Shown piece by piece: positions 1-9,251 of a stretch of DNA of 64,000 bases. The position numbers were made by a program, and so were the translations under genes. The stretch is from Paenibacillus sp. OK003. Lineage in GTDB: Bacteria > Bacillota > Bacilli > Paenibacillales > Paenibacillaceae. Position 1 is the stretch's first letter. Every line of letters starts with the position of its first letter. Under the pieces are notes generated by a model. The model did not search any database, was not told the origin of the DNA, and saw only the letters and a program-made list of their open reading frames with translations. The DNA is taken from the NCBI RefSeq assembly GCF_900109515.1, contig NZ_FOBD01000002.1:186001-250000 (forward strand), given 5' to 3'.

Positions 1-1239
1 CTTCGGCAAGGTCGTGAACAGGAACATAGTGGAGTGAATTTTCTACAGCATGCTGTAGAGCTTGGTAAGCGGTACCGCGAATCAGGGCGCAAGCTGCACG
101 TGGCTTATGGCAAACCAGCTGAGGTGATTGATTATATCCTCGAGCAGATGCAAGGCCGCATAGATGAAGTCATTGTTCATCGGGATATGACCCCATATGC
201 AATCGAACGTGATCGTGGAATACGCAAGGTAACCGAGGAACGAGAAGTCACATTTACGCAGCTAACGGATCATCTGCTGATGGATCTGAAGGGGTTCGCT
301 GATTTTACGGGCAAGTCGGAGCCATATAAAGTATTTGCTGCCTTCCACCGACGCTGGGTGGAATTCATGAATGAGCATCCCAATCCAGCCTCAACCACTA
401 CGGTTTCAGAGGTGAAGGTCAGTGATCAGCAGATAGAATGGCCGGAGACCTTCCAGGTACCACAACAATTGCTGGCATATGATGGTTCGGATCTGAATGA
501 TCCTCATCTATTGCTAGATGGTTTTTTATCTGACAGAATTGCTGATTACGGAGACCATCGAGATGAATATGAAGCTTATGAACCGAGCCGTCTCAGTTCT
601 TATGTAGCTGTGGGGGCTGTGTCCATCCGCAAGATGTACGATGCTGCAAAACGCACGGAGCATTCGGATGAATGGATCAGACAATTGTGTTTCCGCGACT
701 TCTACCTGTATCGGGCAGTGTATGAGAGTCATTATTTTACATATGAAAAGGTATACGATCTGTCGCTGCTCAGTGAGGTCCATTTTGAACGATGGTGCAA
801 GGCCGAAACAGGCATTCCGATTATCGACGCAGCGATGACGGAACTGAATGAGACCGGACATATGCCGAATCGGCTTCGTATTCTGACCGCAATGTTCCTT
901 ACCAAAAATCTGCAGTGCCCATTCACGCTGGGTGAAGCGTATTTCAGACGTAAGCTTCGTGATTATGACAATATTCAAAACCGGGGCAACTGGCTGTGGT
1001 GTGCATCACTTGGCGAGAATGCAGCTCCATACTTTCGGGTGAACAATCCGGTTACACAGTCAGAAAAGTATGATGCTCAAGGGGATTATATCCGCAAATG
1101 GCTGCCTGACCTGAAGGATTTGCATAGCAAAGAGATTCATCAGCCCCGTCAGAATGCAATCGTTGATCTGAAAACATCAAGACAGTCGGCTATAGAGATC
1201 TATAAACAAATTTTGGCCAGTCGGCAAACTAATGATTAG
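1..1239 (+). CDS. phr: Deoxyribodipyrimidine photolyase (5' end outside window)
   Basis: DNA photolyase/cryptochrome family: FAD-dependent, light-driven repair of cyclobutane pyrimidine dimers in the cytoplasm. The reading frame is open to the first base of the window, and the residues before the first possible GTG (position 34) fit the family, so the gene starts upstream and roughly the first 60 residues are missing. What remains is the end of the antenna-binding alpha/beta domain and the whole helical FAD domain. The FAD domain contains the family blocks GIPIIDAAMTELNETGHMPN, RGNWLWCASLGENAAPYF and NPVTQSEKYDAQGDYIRKWL. The C-terminal tail is complete. A terminator follows at 1349. No partner gene is visible. 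Confidence 0.93.
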   Translation, partial: LRQGREQEHSGVNFLQHAVELGKRYRESGRKLHVAYGKPAEVIDYILEQMQGRIDEVIVHRDMTPYAIERDRGIRKVTEEREVTFTQLTDHLLMDLKGFADFTGKSEPYKVFAAFHRRWVEFMNEHPNPASTTTVSEVKVSDQQIEWPETFQVPQQLLAYDGSDLNDPHLLLDGFLSDRIADYGDHRDEYEAYEPSRLSSYVAVGAVSIRKMYDAAKRTEHSDEWIRQLCFRDFYLYRAVYESHYFTYEKVYDLSLLSEVHFERWCKAETGIPIIDAAMTELNETGHMPNRLRILTAMFLTKNLQCPFTLGEAYFRRKLRDYDNIQNRGNWLWCASLGENAAPYFRVNNPVTQSEKYDAQGDYIRKWLPDLKDLHSKEIHQPRQNAIVDLKTSRQSAIEIYKQILASRQTND

Positions 1240-1348
1240 GAGAATCGCATTAAGTTCATATAGCGTAGTATGTCAGTCAGCATTGAAGTTTACCATTTTT
1301 ATCCCTGTGAACCAGCAATATTTTGGACAGATACGAAACATGCCCGCA

Positions 1349-1373
1349 GGCCGCGTCATAGCGGTCTTTTTTT
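1349..1373 (+). terminator. Intrinsic terminator after photolyase
   Basis: A six-base-pair stem (GGCCGC with GCGGTC, one G-U pair) and a six-base loop, followed by seven T. It lies about 110 bases after the photolyase stop. The rest of 1240-1536 shows no convincing gene. Confidence 0.7.
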
Positions 1374-1536
1374 ACATATATAGACATGAAAAGACTGTGA
1401 AACATGTTGAAAATTTAGGAACTTTTAAGAATTTGGACTACCCATCTTAAGCTTTATGCTTTTTAATAGATAGTGAGCTTATCGTACTAAGTCATATTAG
1501 ACATATCAACGAACATATTAAGGAGAAACGCTAATT

Positions 1537-2712
1537 ATGAGTGAAACAATCAAAAGAGAGCGAATCCCAGAGCTGAATCTCGTACGGGCAATGGCGATCA
1601 TCGGCGTGCTGTGTGTGCATTCCACTTCATATGCGACGGTGGACATGACAGGTTCAGGGTATTACTGGCTGTACAATTTTATTAATATTTTTATGAAATA
1701 TGGTACACCAACGTTTATTTTCATGAGCAGTTTTGTACTGTTCTATAACTATTATTCTCGCCCGCTCGATAAAAAGCTGGTCAGCAACTTCTACAAAAAA
1801 AGATTTGTTTACATTTTACTGCCGTATTTCTTATTTTCATTAATGTATTTTGTTATCCTGCACTTCACGCATTATCAGGGCCGTCCGTTCGGTGAATCAG
1901 CAGTAAGCTTCATAACGAAACTGTTCACGGGCAAGGCGTATACGCATCTGTACTTTGTATTTATCAATATGCAATTCTATCTGTTGTTCCCATTGGTATT
2001 GTGGCTGCTTAAGAAATATCCCTCAGTTGTCAAATGGTCGGTACCGATTGGGCTGCTCATTCAGTGGGCATTTATCGTAAGTAATAAATATGGCTTCCAG
2101 GTGCCAAACAAGGGAAGTTGGGCGTTCTCGTACTTCTCCTATTTCATGCTGGGTGCATTTATCGGGGTATACTTTCCGAAGATTAAACAATGGTTTGTCA
2201 TTAGTCGGGAAAATGCAACCAAAGCTCGTGTAGTTTCATGGATTGTGCTATGGGCGGTTTGGATTTTTGCCGGACTCGGCCATGTATACATTTATTATCT
2301 GTTGCGCCTGAAGATTGCGACGTATAACACGCTGTGGTACGAGTTTTTCTGGAATCTGCATACGTTCGCCTGTGCGCTGGTGCTCATTCAAATTGCGTAC
2401 CTGCTCTATCGTAAAGGACCATCGTTGATCGTCAAGCCGCTTAATCGGCTTGGGGCATTGTCCTTCGGTATTTATCTGATTCATCCATTCTTCCTGTTGA
2501 TTTATCGGAATTATCCACCACAAACCGGGGTATCCTGGCTGATTCACCTGTGGTACGCCGGAGGTTTTGGTGTGGCGTTAATCGCATCGTGGATTGTGGT
2601 TGGACTCACGGCAAGATTTGTTCCGTTTGCATGGGTGATTTTCGGCAATTTGCCAAAACCGAAGCCACGTCTGGTACCCCAACAAAACTCGGGACAACTC
2701 GACGTTCGTTAA
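1537..2712 (+). CDS. Membrane acyltransferase, acyltransferase-3 (OafA/YrhL-like) family
   Basis: Integral membrane O-acyltransferase of the acyltransferase-3 family, which moves acetyl or other acyl groups onto envelope sugars or lipids. The N-terminus ELNLVRAMAIIGVLCVHST carries the conserved R and the catalytic-type H of the first helix. About ten hydrophobic segments follow, ending in a short basic tail. The length (391 aa) is normal. The start is set by AAGGAGA ten bases upstream of the ATG. The gene stands alone, with terminators on both sides. The acceptor cannot be told from the sequence. Confidence 0.85.
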   Translation: MSETIKRERIPELNLVRAMAIIGVLCVHSTSYATVDMTGSGYYWLYNFINIFMKYGTPTFIFMSSFVLFYNYYSRPLDKKLVSNFYKKRFVYILLPYFLFSLMYFVILHFTHYQGRPFGESAVSFITKLFTGKAYTHLYFVFINMQFYLLFPLVLWLLKKYPSVVKWSVPIGLLIQWAFIVSNKYGFQVPNKGSWAFSYFSYFMLGAFIGVYFPKIKQWFVISRENATKARVVSWIVLWAVWIFAGLGHVYIYYLLRLKIATYNTLWYEFFWNLHTFACALVLIQIAYLLYRKGPSLIVKPLNRLGALSFGIYLIHPFFLLIYRNYPPQTGVSWLIHLWYAGGFGVALIASWIVVGLTARFVPFAWVIFGNLPKPKPRLVPQQNSGQLDVR

Positions 2713-2738
2713 AATATTTATGCCAATACAGGAATAAT

Positions 2739-2787
2739 AAACCGTTTCTTGGTCGACCATTAGGGTTGAGCAGGAAACGGTTTTTTT
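2739..2787 (+). terminator. Intrinsic terminator after acyltransferase
   Basis: Ten-base inverted repeat AAACCGTTTC / GAAACGGTTT with a 25-base loop, running into a T tract. Confidence 0.75.
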
Positions 2788-2916
2788 GATTGCGGATTTG
2801 ATCCATATATGGGGAACGGATGTTTCTTTTTTACACGCGAAGGGTAATGAGAAGGCGGAACACATTTTATGCTTTTATAAGCAAAGAACTTTAAGAACAG
2901 GGTTAAGGTGAGAATA

Positions 2917-3066
2917 ATGACAACATGTGAACAATGCGGGAAACCGATGCAAGATATATTGGAATATGTGGAACACATCCTTCACGAATGCGTGGGGCAG
3001 ACGCAGGAGTACAAGACAAAAGAGTATGGGACATCTGGCTATGAGTGTGTTAACGAGCAGATGTGA
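2917..3066 (+). CDS. Small 49-residue protein with an N-terminal CxxC
   Basis: A short ORF, MTTCEQCGKPMQDILEYVEH and 29 more residues, preceded by AAGGTG at a seven-base spacing. It begins with a CxxCG knuckle and has two further cysteines (C25, C44), so it may bind zinc or form a disulfide. It ends 44 bases before the HNH nuclease gene, which has its own CxxC modules, so the two may be co-transcribed. Function unknown. The good ribosome binding site, the metal-knuckle pattern and the position argue for a real gene. Confidence 0.55.
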   Translation: MTTCEQCGKPMQDILEYVEHILHECVGQTQEYKTKEYGTSGYECVNEQM

Positions 3067-3110
3067 TACAATAGAAAGAAACCGGATTCATACGGAACCG
3101 AGGTGACAAC

Positions 3111-4703
3111 ATGGAGACGGGCTTGGCCCCTTTCCGGCAGGAAATGACGGAACATGAAGCGCAACTGACCAAGACATGTATGTATTGCGGGCAAAAGCGA
3201 CCTTTGTCCGAATTTCGACGAAGAACCGGAAAGCGGGCTGGCCCCGGAGCCAGACGTGGCGCTTGTCGCCACTGTCGTCAGCTCGGTGGACAAGCGGATA
3301 ACGATAACACTTCACTCCGGCCTACGGATGAGGTGATAAAGAGTCATCAAGGTGCTGCGGCTGCTAGACCTTCTGCATCTGCGAATCATACAGCTGAACG
3401 GATCGTCGATGCCGCAAATGGTACGCCTTCTATTGCTTCTACTTCAGAAAGACACGGGCTGACTAAGCCGTCCGTAAGTTCATCTTCTTCGATGGAAGGT
3501 GAAACGGCTGACTTCGTTGCTTCTTCAACGGTCTCTTCGCCTTCGGGCAACCGCAAGAAGAGGAGAAGGAGGAGAAAGGCGAAGCGCTCAGATCTGCATA
3601 CCGATAAGGAGTCGCTCTCCGGAACTGAGGTGGAGAGCGAGAGGGTAGATCAGCCGCAGACGAGGGCTGATCTGCAAGACAGGGCTTCGCAGGTGATTAC
3701 AGCGAATGCTGATCCATCTGCGAAGCGTGCCCGCGCGCGTATAGCCGCTGGCACGGATCGGGCCGCCGAGCCGGAGATTGCGGCGGCCAATGCTCTGCTG
3801 CCAGCCAAGCCGCAAGGCCCGGCAGCAGAGCCAGGGGCTGCGGATCAGCCGACCGCAGCCAAGCGCAAACGCAAGCGGCGCCGCAAACGTGCTGCCGCGC
3901 TGCCGTCCGGCGCAGGACAGGCCCGCAGCATAGCTGAGGCCAGTGCGCCGAGCCTGAGCGACCGTGGCGATGCCTCGGTCGCCGGACCCCCAGCGGCGGC
4001 CGCGCAGCCTGCCCCCGGCCAAGCGCCGGGCACGGCCATGGAGGCTGCGCCTCCTGCACCCGTGCGCCAGCAAGGCTCGCCCGGGTCAAAGCCACGCCCG
4101 GCACGCAAGGAGCGTGCGCCTAAGGCGGGCGGCGAAGATACTACAGCCCGTGCCGGATCATCCGGGCAGCGGGCGCCAGTGCATTCCAGCCGCAGCCATG
4201 GGGCTGGAACGGAAAGCCGTCCCCGCCGTCATACGCCGGCGGTGCCTGTAGCGATTGACCCGGAAGATCCGGCATCGCTTCGGACGAACCGGCAGGGCAT
4301 GGTGCGCATGCGCGGCAAGACGGACAAAGGGCGGCGCTGGCATCAGGAAGTGGATATGGAGCTGGCGGTCACGCTGGTCAAGGAAAAAGCCGCTGTTGTG
4401 GTGAATCGGTACACGATCCGCCGATTGTTTAGCAACAAGGATTTCAAGCGGTTTATTTTGACCCGTGATAACTATACCTGTTACTTCTGTGGATCGTATG
4501 GAGACACGATTGACCATCTTCTGCCGCGAGCCAAAGGTGGACATACCACCCCACTCAACTGTGTCTGCGCCTGCAATTTGTGCAACCAGTCCAAAGCAGC
4601 GATGGATGCCGAGGAATTCATGCGTTCCGGTATTCCTGAGTGGAATGCTGCGCATCAGGAAGAGCTGAATGAATTGGCATTGCAGGAAGCTCAGCTAGAA
4701 TAA
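3111..4703 (+). CDS. HNH endonuclease with N-terminal zinc ribbon and long basic Ala/Pro-rich linker
   Basis: A 530-residue protein in three parts. Residues 23-55 hold a zinc-ribbon-like CxxC...CxxC (C23, C26, C52, C55). Residues 60-390 are low complexity and probably disordered, with two strongly basic blocks at about 148-160 and 251-261. Residues 440-505 are a canonical HNH domain: C457xxC460, D468-H469, N483 and C488xxC491, which should give a metal-bound beta-beta-alpha nuclease fold. HNH domains cut DNA or RNA; the target is unknown. The linker gives this gene a much higher GC content than its neighbours. The start is supported by GAGGTG five bases before the ATG. Confidence 0.8.
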   Translation: METGLAPFRQEMTEHEAQLTKTCMYCGQKRPLSEFRRRTGKRAGPGARRGACRHCRQLGGQADNDNTSLRPTDEVIKSHQGAAAARPSASANHTAERIVDAANGTPSIASTSERHGLTKPSVSSSSSMEGETADFVASSTVSSPSGNRKKRRRRRKAKRSDLHTDKESLSGTEVESERVDQPQTRADLQDRASQVITANADPSAKRARARIAAGTDRAAEPEIAAANALLPAKPQGPAAEPGAADQPTAAKRKRKRRRKRAAALPSGAGQARSIAEASAPSLSDRGDASVAGPPAAAAQPAPGQAPGTAMEAAPPAPVRQQGSPGSKPRPARKERAPKAGGEDTTARAGSSGQRAPVHSSRSHGAGTESRPRRHTPAVPVAIDPEDPASLRTNRQGMVRMRGKTDKGRRWHQEVDMELAVTLVKEKAAVVVNRYTIRRLFSNKDFKRFILTRDNYTCYFCGSYGDTIDHLLPRAKGGHTTPLNCVCACNLCNQSKAAMDAEEFMRSGIPEWNAAHQEELNELALQEAQLE

Positions 4704-4776
4704 ACGGTTTATGCGAAATGCAAATACTTCCCCAAGCTTGTTCACCAATGGTTTCAAGCGGGTATCCCATATATAG

Positions 4777-4815
4777 AGCACACCAAGACTGAACAGGTCC
4801 GGGTGTGCTTTTTTT
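4777..4815 (+). terminator. Intrinsic terminator after HNH gene
   Basis: AGCACACC / GGTGTGCT stem with a 17-base loop and a T run. The stretch 4816-4988 holds only the leader of the next gene. Confidence 0.75.
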
Positions 4816-4988
4816 GTTTTTCAGCGTCGCTGGTAAAATTTCTTCAAATTGACAACGGTACAGCGCTCATATGTACGTTATACTGAGGGAAGTGAGTCTT
4901 GAAACTTCACATCGGTTTACCAGATGTATTTTATAAATGGGCACCACCTCTTTAGAAAAATTGAACTGTATAGATTGGAGGGAAGCAG

Positions 4989-5648
4989 ATGAACCCGGCA
5001 TCTTTGGACATCATGTCCTATATTACGGAAGAGAATATTCGTTTTTGGCTGGAGAAGTTTCGCTCCCTGGGCCCTTTACCGGCAATTTTGCTTACCTTTA
5101 TGAAATCCTTCGTGCCCCCGCTGCCTACACTGCTCATTGTTGGGGTTAACGGAGCGGTGTACGGGCTATGGGCAGGGTTTTTATATTCATGGATCGGGAT
5201 GGTACTCGGCTGTACCGTTACGTTCCTGATTGTACGAGAGATTGGGAAATCGGATTTTGTGGAACGTTGGGCCAATAAACCCCGTGTGCAGCGCAGTATG
5301 GTATGGATTCGGCGGAATGCATTCAGTTATGTGTTTTTGTTGAGTATTTTTCCGGTTGGCCCGTTCGTCATTATCAATGTAGCGGCAGGTATTGCACGAA
5401 TGAGATTAATGTCCTTCCTGCTTGCGGTGAGTTTTGGCAAAGCCATTATGATCTTCTGTGTGACGTATATCGGTTCCAATGTAGCTCAGTTTATGGAACA
5501 CCCTGTGCGGTGGGGCGGCGTGTTGCTGTTTATCGCAGTATCCCTGTGGGCAAGTCGGAAGCTGGAGCGGCACTTCACCCGTTCGTCATCCAATCGTGAG
5601 GAAATGAATGATCTGAGTCACTCCTCTGGAAAGTCTATTTCGTCGTAA
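4989..5648 (+). CDS. TVP38/TMEM64 (VTT domain, DedA-like) membrane protein
   Basis: A 219-residue polytopic membrane protein of the VTT/SNARE-associated family, related to DedA proteins now linked to lipid flipping and envelope homeostasis. It has five to six hydrophobic segments. The re-entrant-loop region reads FMKSFVPPLPTLLIVGVNGA and the second conserved block reads LLSIFPVGPFVIINVAAG. The C-terminus is a short charged cytoplasmic tail. GGAGGG lies seven bases before the ATG. The gene is followed 80 bases later by a DUF1835 gene on the same strand. Transported substrate not known. Confidence 0.85.
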   Translation: MNPASLDIMSYITEENIRFWLEKFRSLGPLPAILLTFMKSFVPPLPTLLIVGVNGAVYGLWAGFLYSWIGMVLGCTVTFLIVREIGKSDFVERWANKPRVQRSMVWIRRNAFSYVFLLSIFPVGPFVIINVAAGIARMRLMSFLLAVSFGKAIMIFCVTYIGSNVAQFMEHPVRWGGVLLFIAVSLWASRKLERHFTRSSSNREEMNDLSHSSGKSISS

Positions 5649-5727
5649 ACTTACGATGATACAAATACGTACTGTCGATTTTGAATGGTTAAGTTGGAGA
5701 AGACCGAATGTTTAGAGGGGGATAAGC

Positions 5728-6801
5728 ATGATTGACAATGTCTTTGATTTTGAAAAGGAGCTGCACCTTATGAATGAGGATGAGCTGCGTTCGTTATTGC
5801 GTATGCTTTATCTCATTGCAGAAAGGGAAGTCAGTGTTCAGTCAGCGGAAGAACATTCTGTTCATTTTGCAACGAAAATTCAGTCAATATTTAATACATT
5901 GGACGAGAATCGGAATCGGGAGAAAGCTGAGAAGCAGGCATTAAAGGCACAGATACCACGTGAAATTCATATAGCGATTGGAGAATCGCCGCTAGGTAGC
6001 ATTAAGGTTGCGATGGGCAAGGTTCCAGGGCGCTGGGAGCGGCGGTTCTTCTCTATGAATGACTACTATGCCATCGGTCCATTGGGCGATTTGACGAACA
6101 AAGCGGATCTACACCGCAGGCACCTTTGGCTATTTGAAAAACTTTATTTGAGTGAGCATGGAAGTTATGCTGTCCAAGGCATGGATGAGCTGCTTCAAGT
6201 AAACAGCATGTTGAGTTCAATTGATGAAGATACACGCATCACCATCTGGTATGCGAATAATGCTCATGAGAGAACGGGGCTTTTATATGCGATGCATTTG
6301 CTGCGTAACAGGCTGGGGTCTATTTTTTTGATCGAGACCAGTGCATTATATCAGGAATTATTTAATAATTCTGAAGTTCAGCATGATGTTCTTAGAACAG
6401 GTGAAATTTTTTCTGAGAAGTTGTTAGCGATGTGGCAACACTGTGTGAATGCTGATCCGTTGTCTGTGGAGGAACGAAAACACATGGAGCAGCAGTGGGT
6501 GGATTTGGCTGCACAGCCTGGACTTCTGCGTTTAATGAAGAATGGCGAGATTCAGAGCGTGCCCGAAGACGCGATTGATGAGTACATTATGCAGAAAGCC
6601 AGAGAAGTTACGTTAACCAGACAGCCTGGCGAGTTTATAAAATCAGCCCGCCTCGTAGGTGAGGTGTTGGGCCATCTCGAACAAGCTGTCGGAGACGCAT
6701 TCATTGAATACCGCATTCGACAGTTGATCATACAAGGACGGCTTGAGATGGAAGGGAAACCACATGCCATGCGATTCTACAGCATTCGGCTCCCCCGATA
6801 A
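5728..6801 (+). CDS. DUF1835 domain protein
   Basis: A 357-residue cytoplasmic protein. From about residue 82, the stretch IHIAIGESPLGSIKVAM and the following YAIGPLGDL match the DUF1835 pattern (substrate-like GES.....K, then a short IGP motif). The C-terminal third resembles the DUF3658 partner domain, with a winged-helix-like tail. No biochemical function is established for the family. The first 75 residues are a helical extension. The start is set by AGAGGGGG seven bases upstream. Confidence 0.7.
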   Translation: MIDNVFDFEKELHLMNEDELRSLLRMLYLIAEREVSVQSAEEHSVHFATKIQSIFNTLDENRNREKAEKQALKAQIPREIHIAIGESPLGSIKVAMGKVPGRWERRFFSMNDYYAIGPLGDLTNKADLHRRHLWLFEKLYLSEHGSYAVQGMDELLQVNSMLSSIDEDTRITIWYANNAHERTGLLYAMHLLRNRLGSIFLIETSALYQELFNNSEVQHDVLRTGEIFSEKLLAMWQHCVNADPLSVEERKHMEQQWVDLAAQPGLLRLMKNGEIQSVPEDAIDEYIMQKAREVTLTRQPGEFIKSARLVGEVLGHLEQAVGDAFIEYRIRQLIIQGRLEMEGKPHAMRFYSIRLPR

Positions 6802-6804
6802 CTG

Positions 6805-6852
6805 AAAAAGGGGCTTTCCCATAAGTCATGGCATGATGGGGGGCCCCTTATT
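6805..6852 (+). terminator. Hairpin terminator of the CATAAGTCATG type
   Basis: AAGGGGC / GCCCCTT outer stem with CCCATAAGTCATGGCATGATGGGG folding inside it. The T tract is weak. The same CATAAGTCATG core occurs in the terminator at 55773, so this looks like a member of a reused terminator family. Both copies sit just upstream of a TAACGAA repeat element. Confidence 0.5.
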
Positions 6853-6917
6853 AGTCACATTTTGTTCTAATGAACCTGTTACACGCTGTTCGCTCCCATT
6901 TGCACCGTTCTGAGATG

Positions 6918-7010
6918 TAACGAATCACAGAGAGGTTATTTCGTCGATTGTGGCGATATTTAAGGTCTTAAGACCGTTTTGCACTGAAATAGCATTACTG
7001 AAGTTCGTTA
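6918..7010. repeat. TAACGAA palindromic repeat, copy A
   Basis: Imperfect 26-base terminal inverted repeats: TAACGAATCACAGAGAGG.. at 6918-6943 and, on the other strand, TAACGAACTTCAGTAATG.. at 6985-7010, both ending in TATTTC. The centre holds a perfect palindrome GGTCTTAAGACC (6964-6975). Related half-units occur at 43.4-43.6 kb and 55.9-56.1 kb. It sits between the convergent genes DUF1835 and cupin, and no coding is seen in it. Confidence 0.7.
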
Positions 7011-7038
7011 ACATTTGTATTTCTTGAAAATTTGCAAT

Positions 7039-7569
7039 TTAAGGTGCGGTAGGTTCATTATTCTTATTCCATATCTCCAACAGTGGCCCCTCTGGTCCAT
7101 AGACCGGATCGGTATCCGGGATGGGAACCTCCTGAATTTCACGCAGAACTTTGGGACGCTCTCCCGGTTCACCCGTTCGGGTATTATAGTTCATGCCACC
7201 TGGGTATGCCCCTGCAATGCGAAAATCAAGGCTCGCAATCAGCCGCTTATGTCCGGTTCCCGCAGGTAATACGACGACATCGCCAGCGTGAAGGCGCACT
7301 ACCTTTCCATGTTCCCCACCAAGGATGAGCTCAACCCAACCACTTACCACTGCAAGTACTTCGTGAGCATTGCTGTGATAATGATGATAATCAAATACAC
7401 CGTTAATCCAACTGTTTCCCCATCCGTTTTGGTTCAGTAACGACTCCGCACGAGCGGAATCTGTTGCCCAAATTCCCTTATACAGAAGTACAGGCAGACT
7501 TGGATGATTGGGGATTACACCATCGTCCTGGAATAACATTGTCTGTACATTGTTCATGTCCTCTTTCAT
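7039..7569 (-). CDS. Cupin-domain protein (YjlB-like)
   Basis: A small cytoplasmic single-domain cupin. Cupin motif 1 is seen in HYHSNAHEVLAVVSGWVELILGG (residues about 62-84: H, H, E ligands). Motif 2 is HAGDVVVLPAGTGHKRL, with a final His. Metal-bound beta-barrel enzymes or binding proteins share this fold, but the substrate is unknown. It resembles Bacillus YjlB in size and in the C-terminal PVPDTDPVYG-type segment. I place the start at the ATG at 7569, because the GTG at 7581 overlaps the GGAGGTG ribosome binding site. 176 aa. Confidence 0.8.
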   Translation of the reverse strand: MKEDMNNVQTMLFQDDGVIPNHPSLPVLLYKGIWATDSARAESLLNQNGWGNSWINGVFDYHHYHSNAHEVLAVVSGWVELILGGEHGKVVRLHAGDVVVLPAGTGHKRLIASLDFRIAGAYPGGMNYNTRTGEPGERPKVLREIQEVPIPDTDPVYGPEGPLLEIWNKNNEPTAP

Positions 7570-7724
7570 CGTAAGTATCACCTCCCTATGGCATTACCCA
7601 TTTATTTCTAAAGAAGAACAAAAAACAATTGCGAAATGATACAAAATGTATCATTTTAAGGTTATACTCAGAACATAGACTTTCTTTGTTGAACTTGATG
7701 TATTAATCCCAAGGGGGAATGTGC

Positions 7725-8726
7725 TTGAATATTGTCATTACAGGGGCTTCTGGATTTGTAGGGTTTAACCTTTCACAGTATTTGGTGCAAAAGGGCTATC
7801 GAATCACCCTGGTGGACCAGGATGATTATTGTCAGAGGCTTGTTCACAGCTCTCCACTTCATGAGATGGCCTTTATCTGTTGTGATCTCGCGAAGGACAG
7901 ATTCAGCTTGCCGCACGAAACAGACTATATTATTCATCTGGCAGCGATGCCACACGTAGATTATTCGTATCATCACCCCGGAGAAGTGTTTCGTAACAAC
8001 ACCCTCAGTACACAGGCCATTCTGCAATACGCTTCCGATCACCATATTCCGGTGGTGCTGGCTTCATCCGTTGAAGTATACGGAGGGGAGATGGGCAGAG
8101 TGTATCATGAATCCGATGAATATGCTCCGGTATCCCCATACTCTGCTTCCAAAGTAGCCTGTGAGATGCTCGCACGATCCTACGCTCAATGTTACCAGCT
8201 TCCTGTAAAAATATTTCGTTTAACGAATCTCTATGGACCTTGGCAGTTGCCGGACCGGATTATCCCGCGTAATTTTGGCCGAATGATGGACGGCCTTCCT
8301 CTGGATATTCAGGGATCAGCTGTACGTGATTTTCTGTATGTCGATGATGCGCTGCGAGCGATTGAACAGATCATGCTGAATGGACAAGATCAGCAGATCT
8401 ATAACATTTCGACGGGACAAGGAACCACCATGCAAGAGATCGGAGATCTTTTGCAACAACTACACACTTCTAATGAAATGGCGGAGATTCGGGAGCAGGA
8501 GCCCACCCAGTCCAGAGGTTCAAGTCTGGTTGTTCACTCGGGAAAGTTACGGTCAGAGACGGGATGGTTCCCTCAGACGACGCTGGAGCAGGGGCTGGAG
8601 CAGACCTTTCGATGGTATCAGGAACATCCCGAATGGGTAAGACAATTCAGCCGTGAATACCACACGACAAGAGAAGCACGCAGCTTTATTATCGATATGG
8701 CCAGATATGCAGTTCCAGCTATCTAA
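7725..8726 (+). CDS. NAD-dependent epimerase/dehydratase (extended SDR)
   Basis: Extended short-chain dehydrogenase, of the family of UDP-sugar 4-epimerases and dTDP-glucose 4,6-dehydratases. The NAD-binding motif TGASGFVGFNL is at the N-terminus. ASSVEVYG provides the catalytic Ser, YSASK the Tyr and Lys, and RLTNLYGP the usual post-catalytic block. The likely role is nucleotide-sugar modification for envelope polysaccharide; the exact substrate cannot be read. I favour the TTG at 7725 over the ATG at 7719: AAGGGGG ends one base before that ATG but seven before the TTG, and the TTG start gives the standard MNIVITGASG opening. Confidence 0.8.
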   Translation: MNIVITGASGFVGFNLSQYLVQKGYRITLVDQDDYCQRLVHSSPLHEMAFICCDLAKDRFSLPHETDYIIHLAAMPHVDYSYHHPGEVFRNNTLSTQAILQYASDHHIPVVLASSVEVYGGEMGRVYHESDEYAPVSPYSASKVACEMLARSYAQCYQLPVKIFRLTNLYGPWQLPDRIIPRNFGRMMDGLPLDIQGSAVRDFLYVDDALRAIEQIMLNGQDQQIYNISTGQGTTMQEIGDLLQQLHTSNEMAEIREQEPTQSRGSSLVVHSGKLRSETGWFPQTTLEQGLEQTFRWYQEHPEWVRQFSREYHTTREARSFIIDMARYAVPAI

Positions 8727-8733
8727 ACAGGAC

Positions 8734-8783
8734 AAAAAAAGCCAGGGAAGGGTGTAGGGAATAACACCTTCCTTGGCTTTTTT
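8734..8783 (+). terminator. Bidirectional intrinsic terminator
   Basis: Long stem AAAAGCCAGGGAAGG(G)TGT / ACACCTTCCTTGGCTTTT with A and T tracts on either side. It could serve both the epimerase gene (+) and the CsbD-like gene (-). Confidence 0.8.
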
Positions 8784-8886
8784 GCGCCCCCGTCGAATCC
8801 CGGCTTTCAACCAGTATGGACGGTCGGGCAATGATCCTATATTTACTGCACGAATTGTCGTGCGTGTTCACGTTTAACAAATGGAC

Positions 8887-9060
8887 CTAGTGATGTTTTT
8901 TTACATCAGCAATTTTGTCCTGCACAGCACCTTTGGCTTTGTCTTTCTTGCCCTCAGCCTGAAGGGATCTGTTGTTAGTCGCATTACCGATCTGATCCTT
9001 CACTTCGCCTTTCGCCTTGTTGATGCCTGCTTTGATTTTATCGCTAGTTGAATTACTCAT
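8887..9060 (-). CDS. CsbD-like stress protein
   Basis: A 57-residue, highly charged helical protein of the CsbD family (general stress-response proteins of unknown mechanism). KAGINKAKGEVKDQIG and KKDKAKGAVQDKI are the two family repeats. The start is the ATG at 9060, nine bases after AAGGAG; the ATG at 9069 directly abuts the ribosome binding site and is less likely. In Bacillus this family is controlled by the general stress sigma factor; no such promoter was identified here. Confidence 0.85.
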   Translation of the reverse strand: MSNSTSDKIKAGINKAKGEVKDQIGNATNNRSLQAEGKKDKAKGAVQDKIADVKKHH

Positions 9061-9251
9061 ATCGAACATCTCCTTCGTTTCTGGTGTAGTCCTTATTAAC
9101 CGGGATGTCCGTATTCTAAACGTTGCTATTGTGATACGAGCAGAAATTTCTTCTGGATATTCTGTCAGAAATGATCTGTACGAAGAGTCAGTATAAGTAT
9201 AGGCATTGCCTAATGGCGTGCTTCATTAAAGGAATGAGAGGATGTTATGAT

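Noticed and set aside
1232..1450. 72-codon ORF after the photolyase gene
   Set aside because: Overlaps the photolyase end and crosses a terminator; no translation signal.
3588..4108. Several antisense ORFs in the GC-rich part of the HNH gene
   Set aside because: High GC removes stop codons in all frames; their products are Arg/Ala-rich noise.
4849..4884. TTGACA and TATACT as promoter for the VTT gene
   Set aside because: Spacing of 24 bases is too long for a sigma-A promoter.
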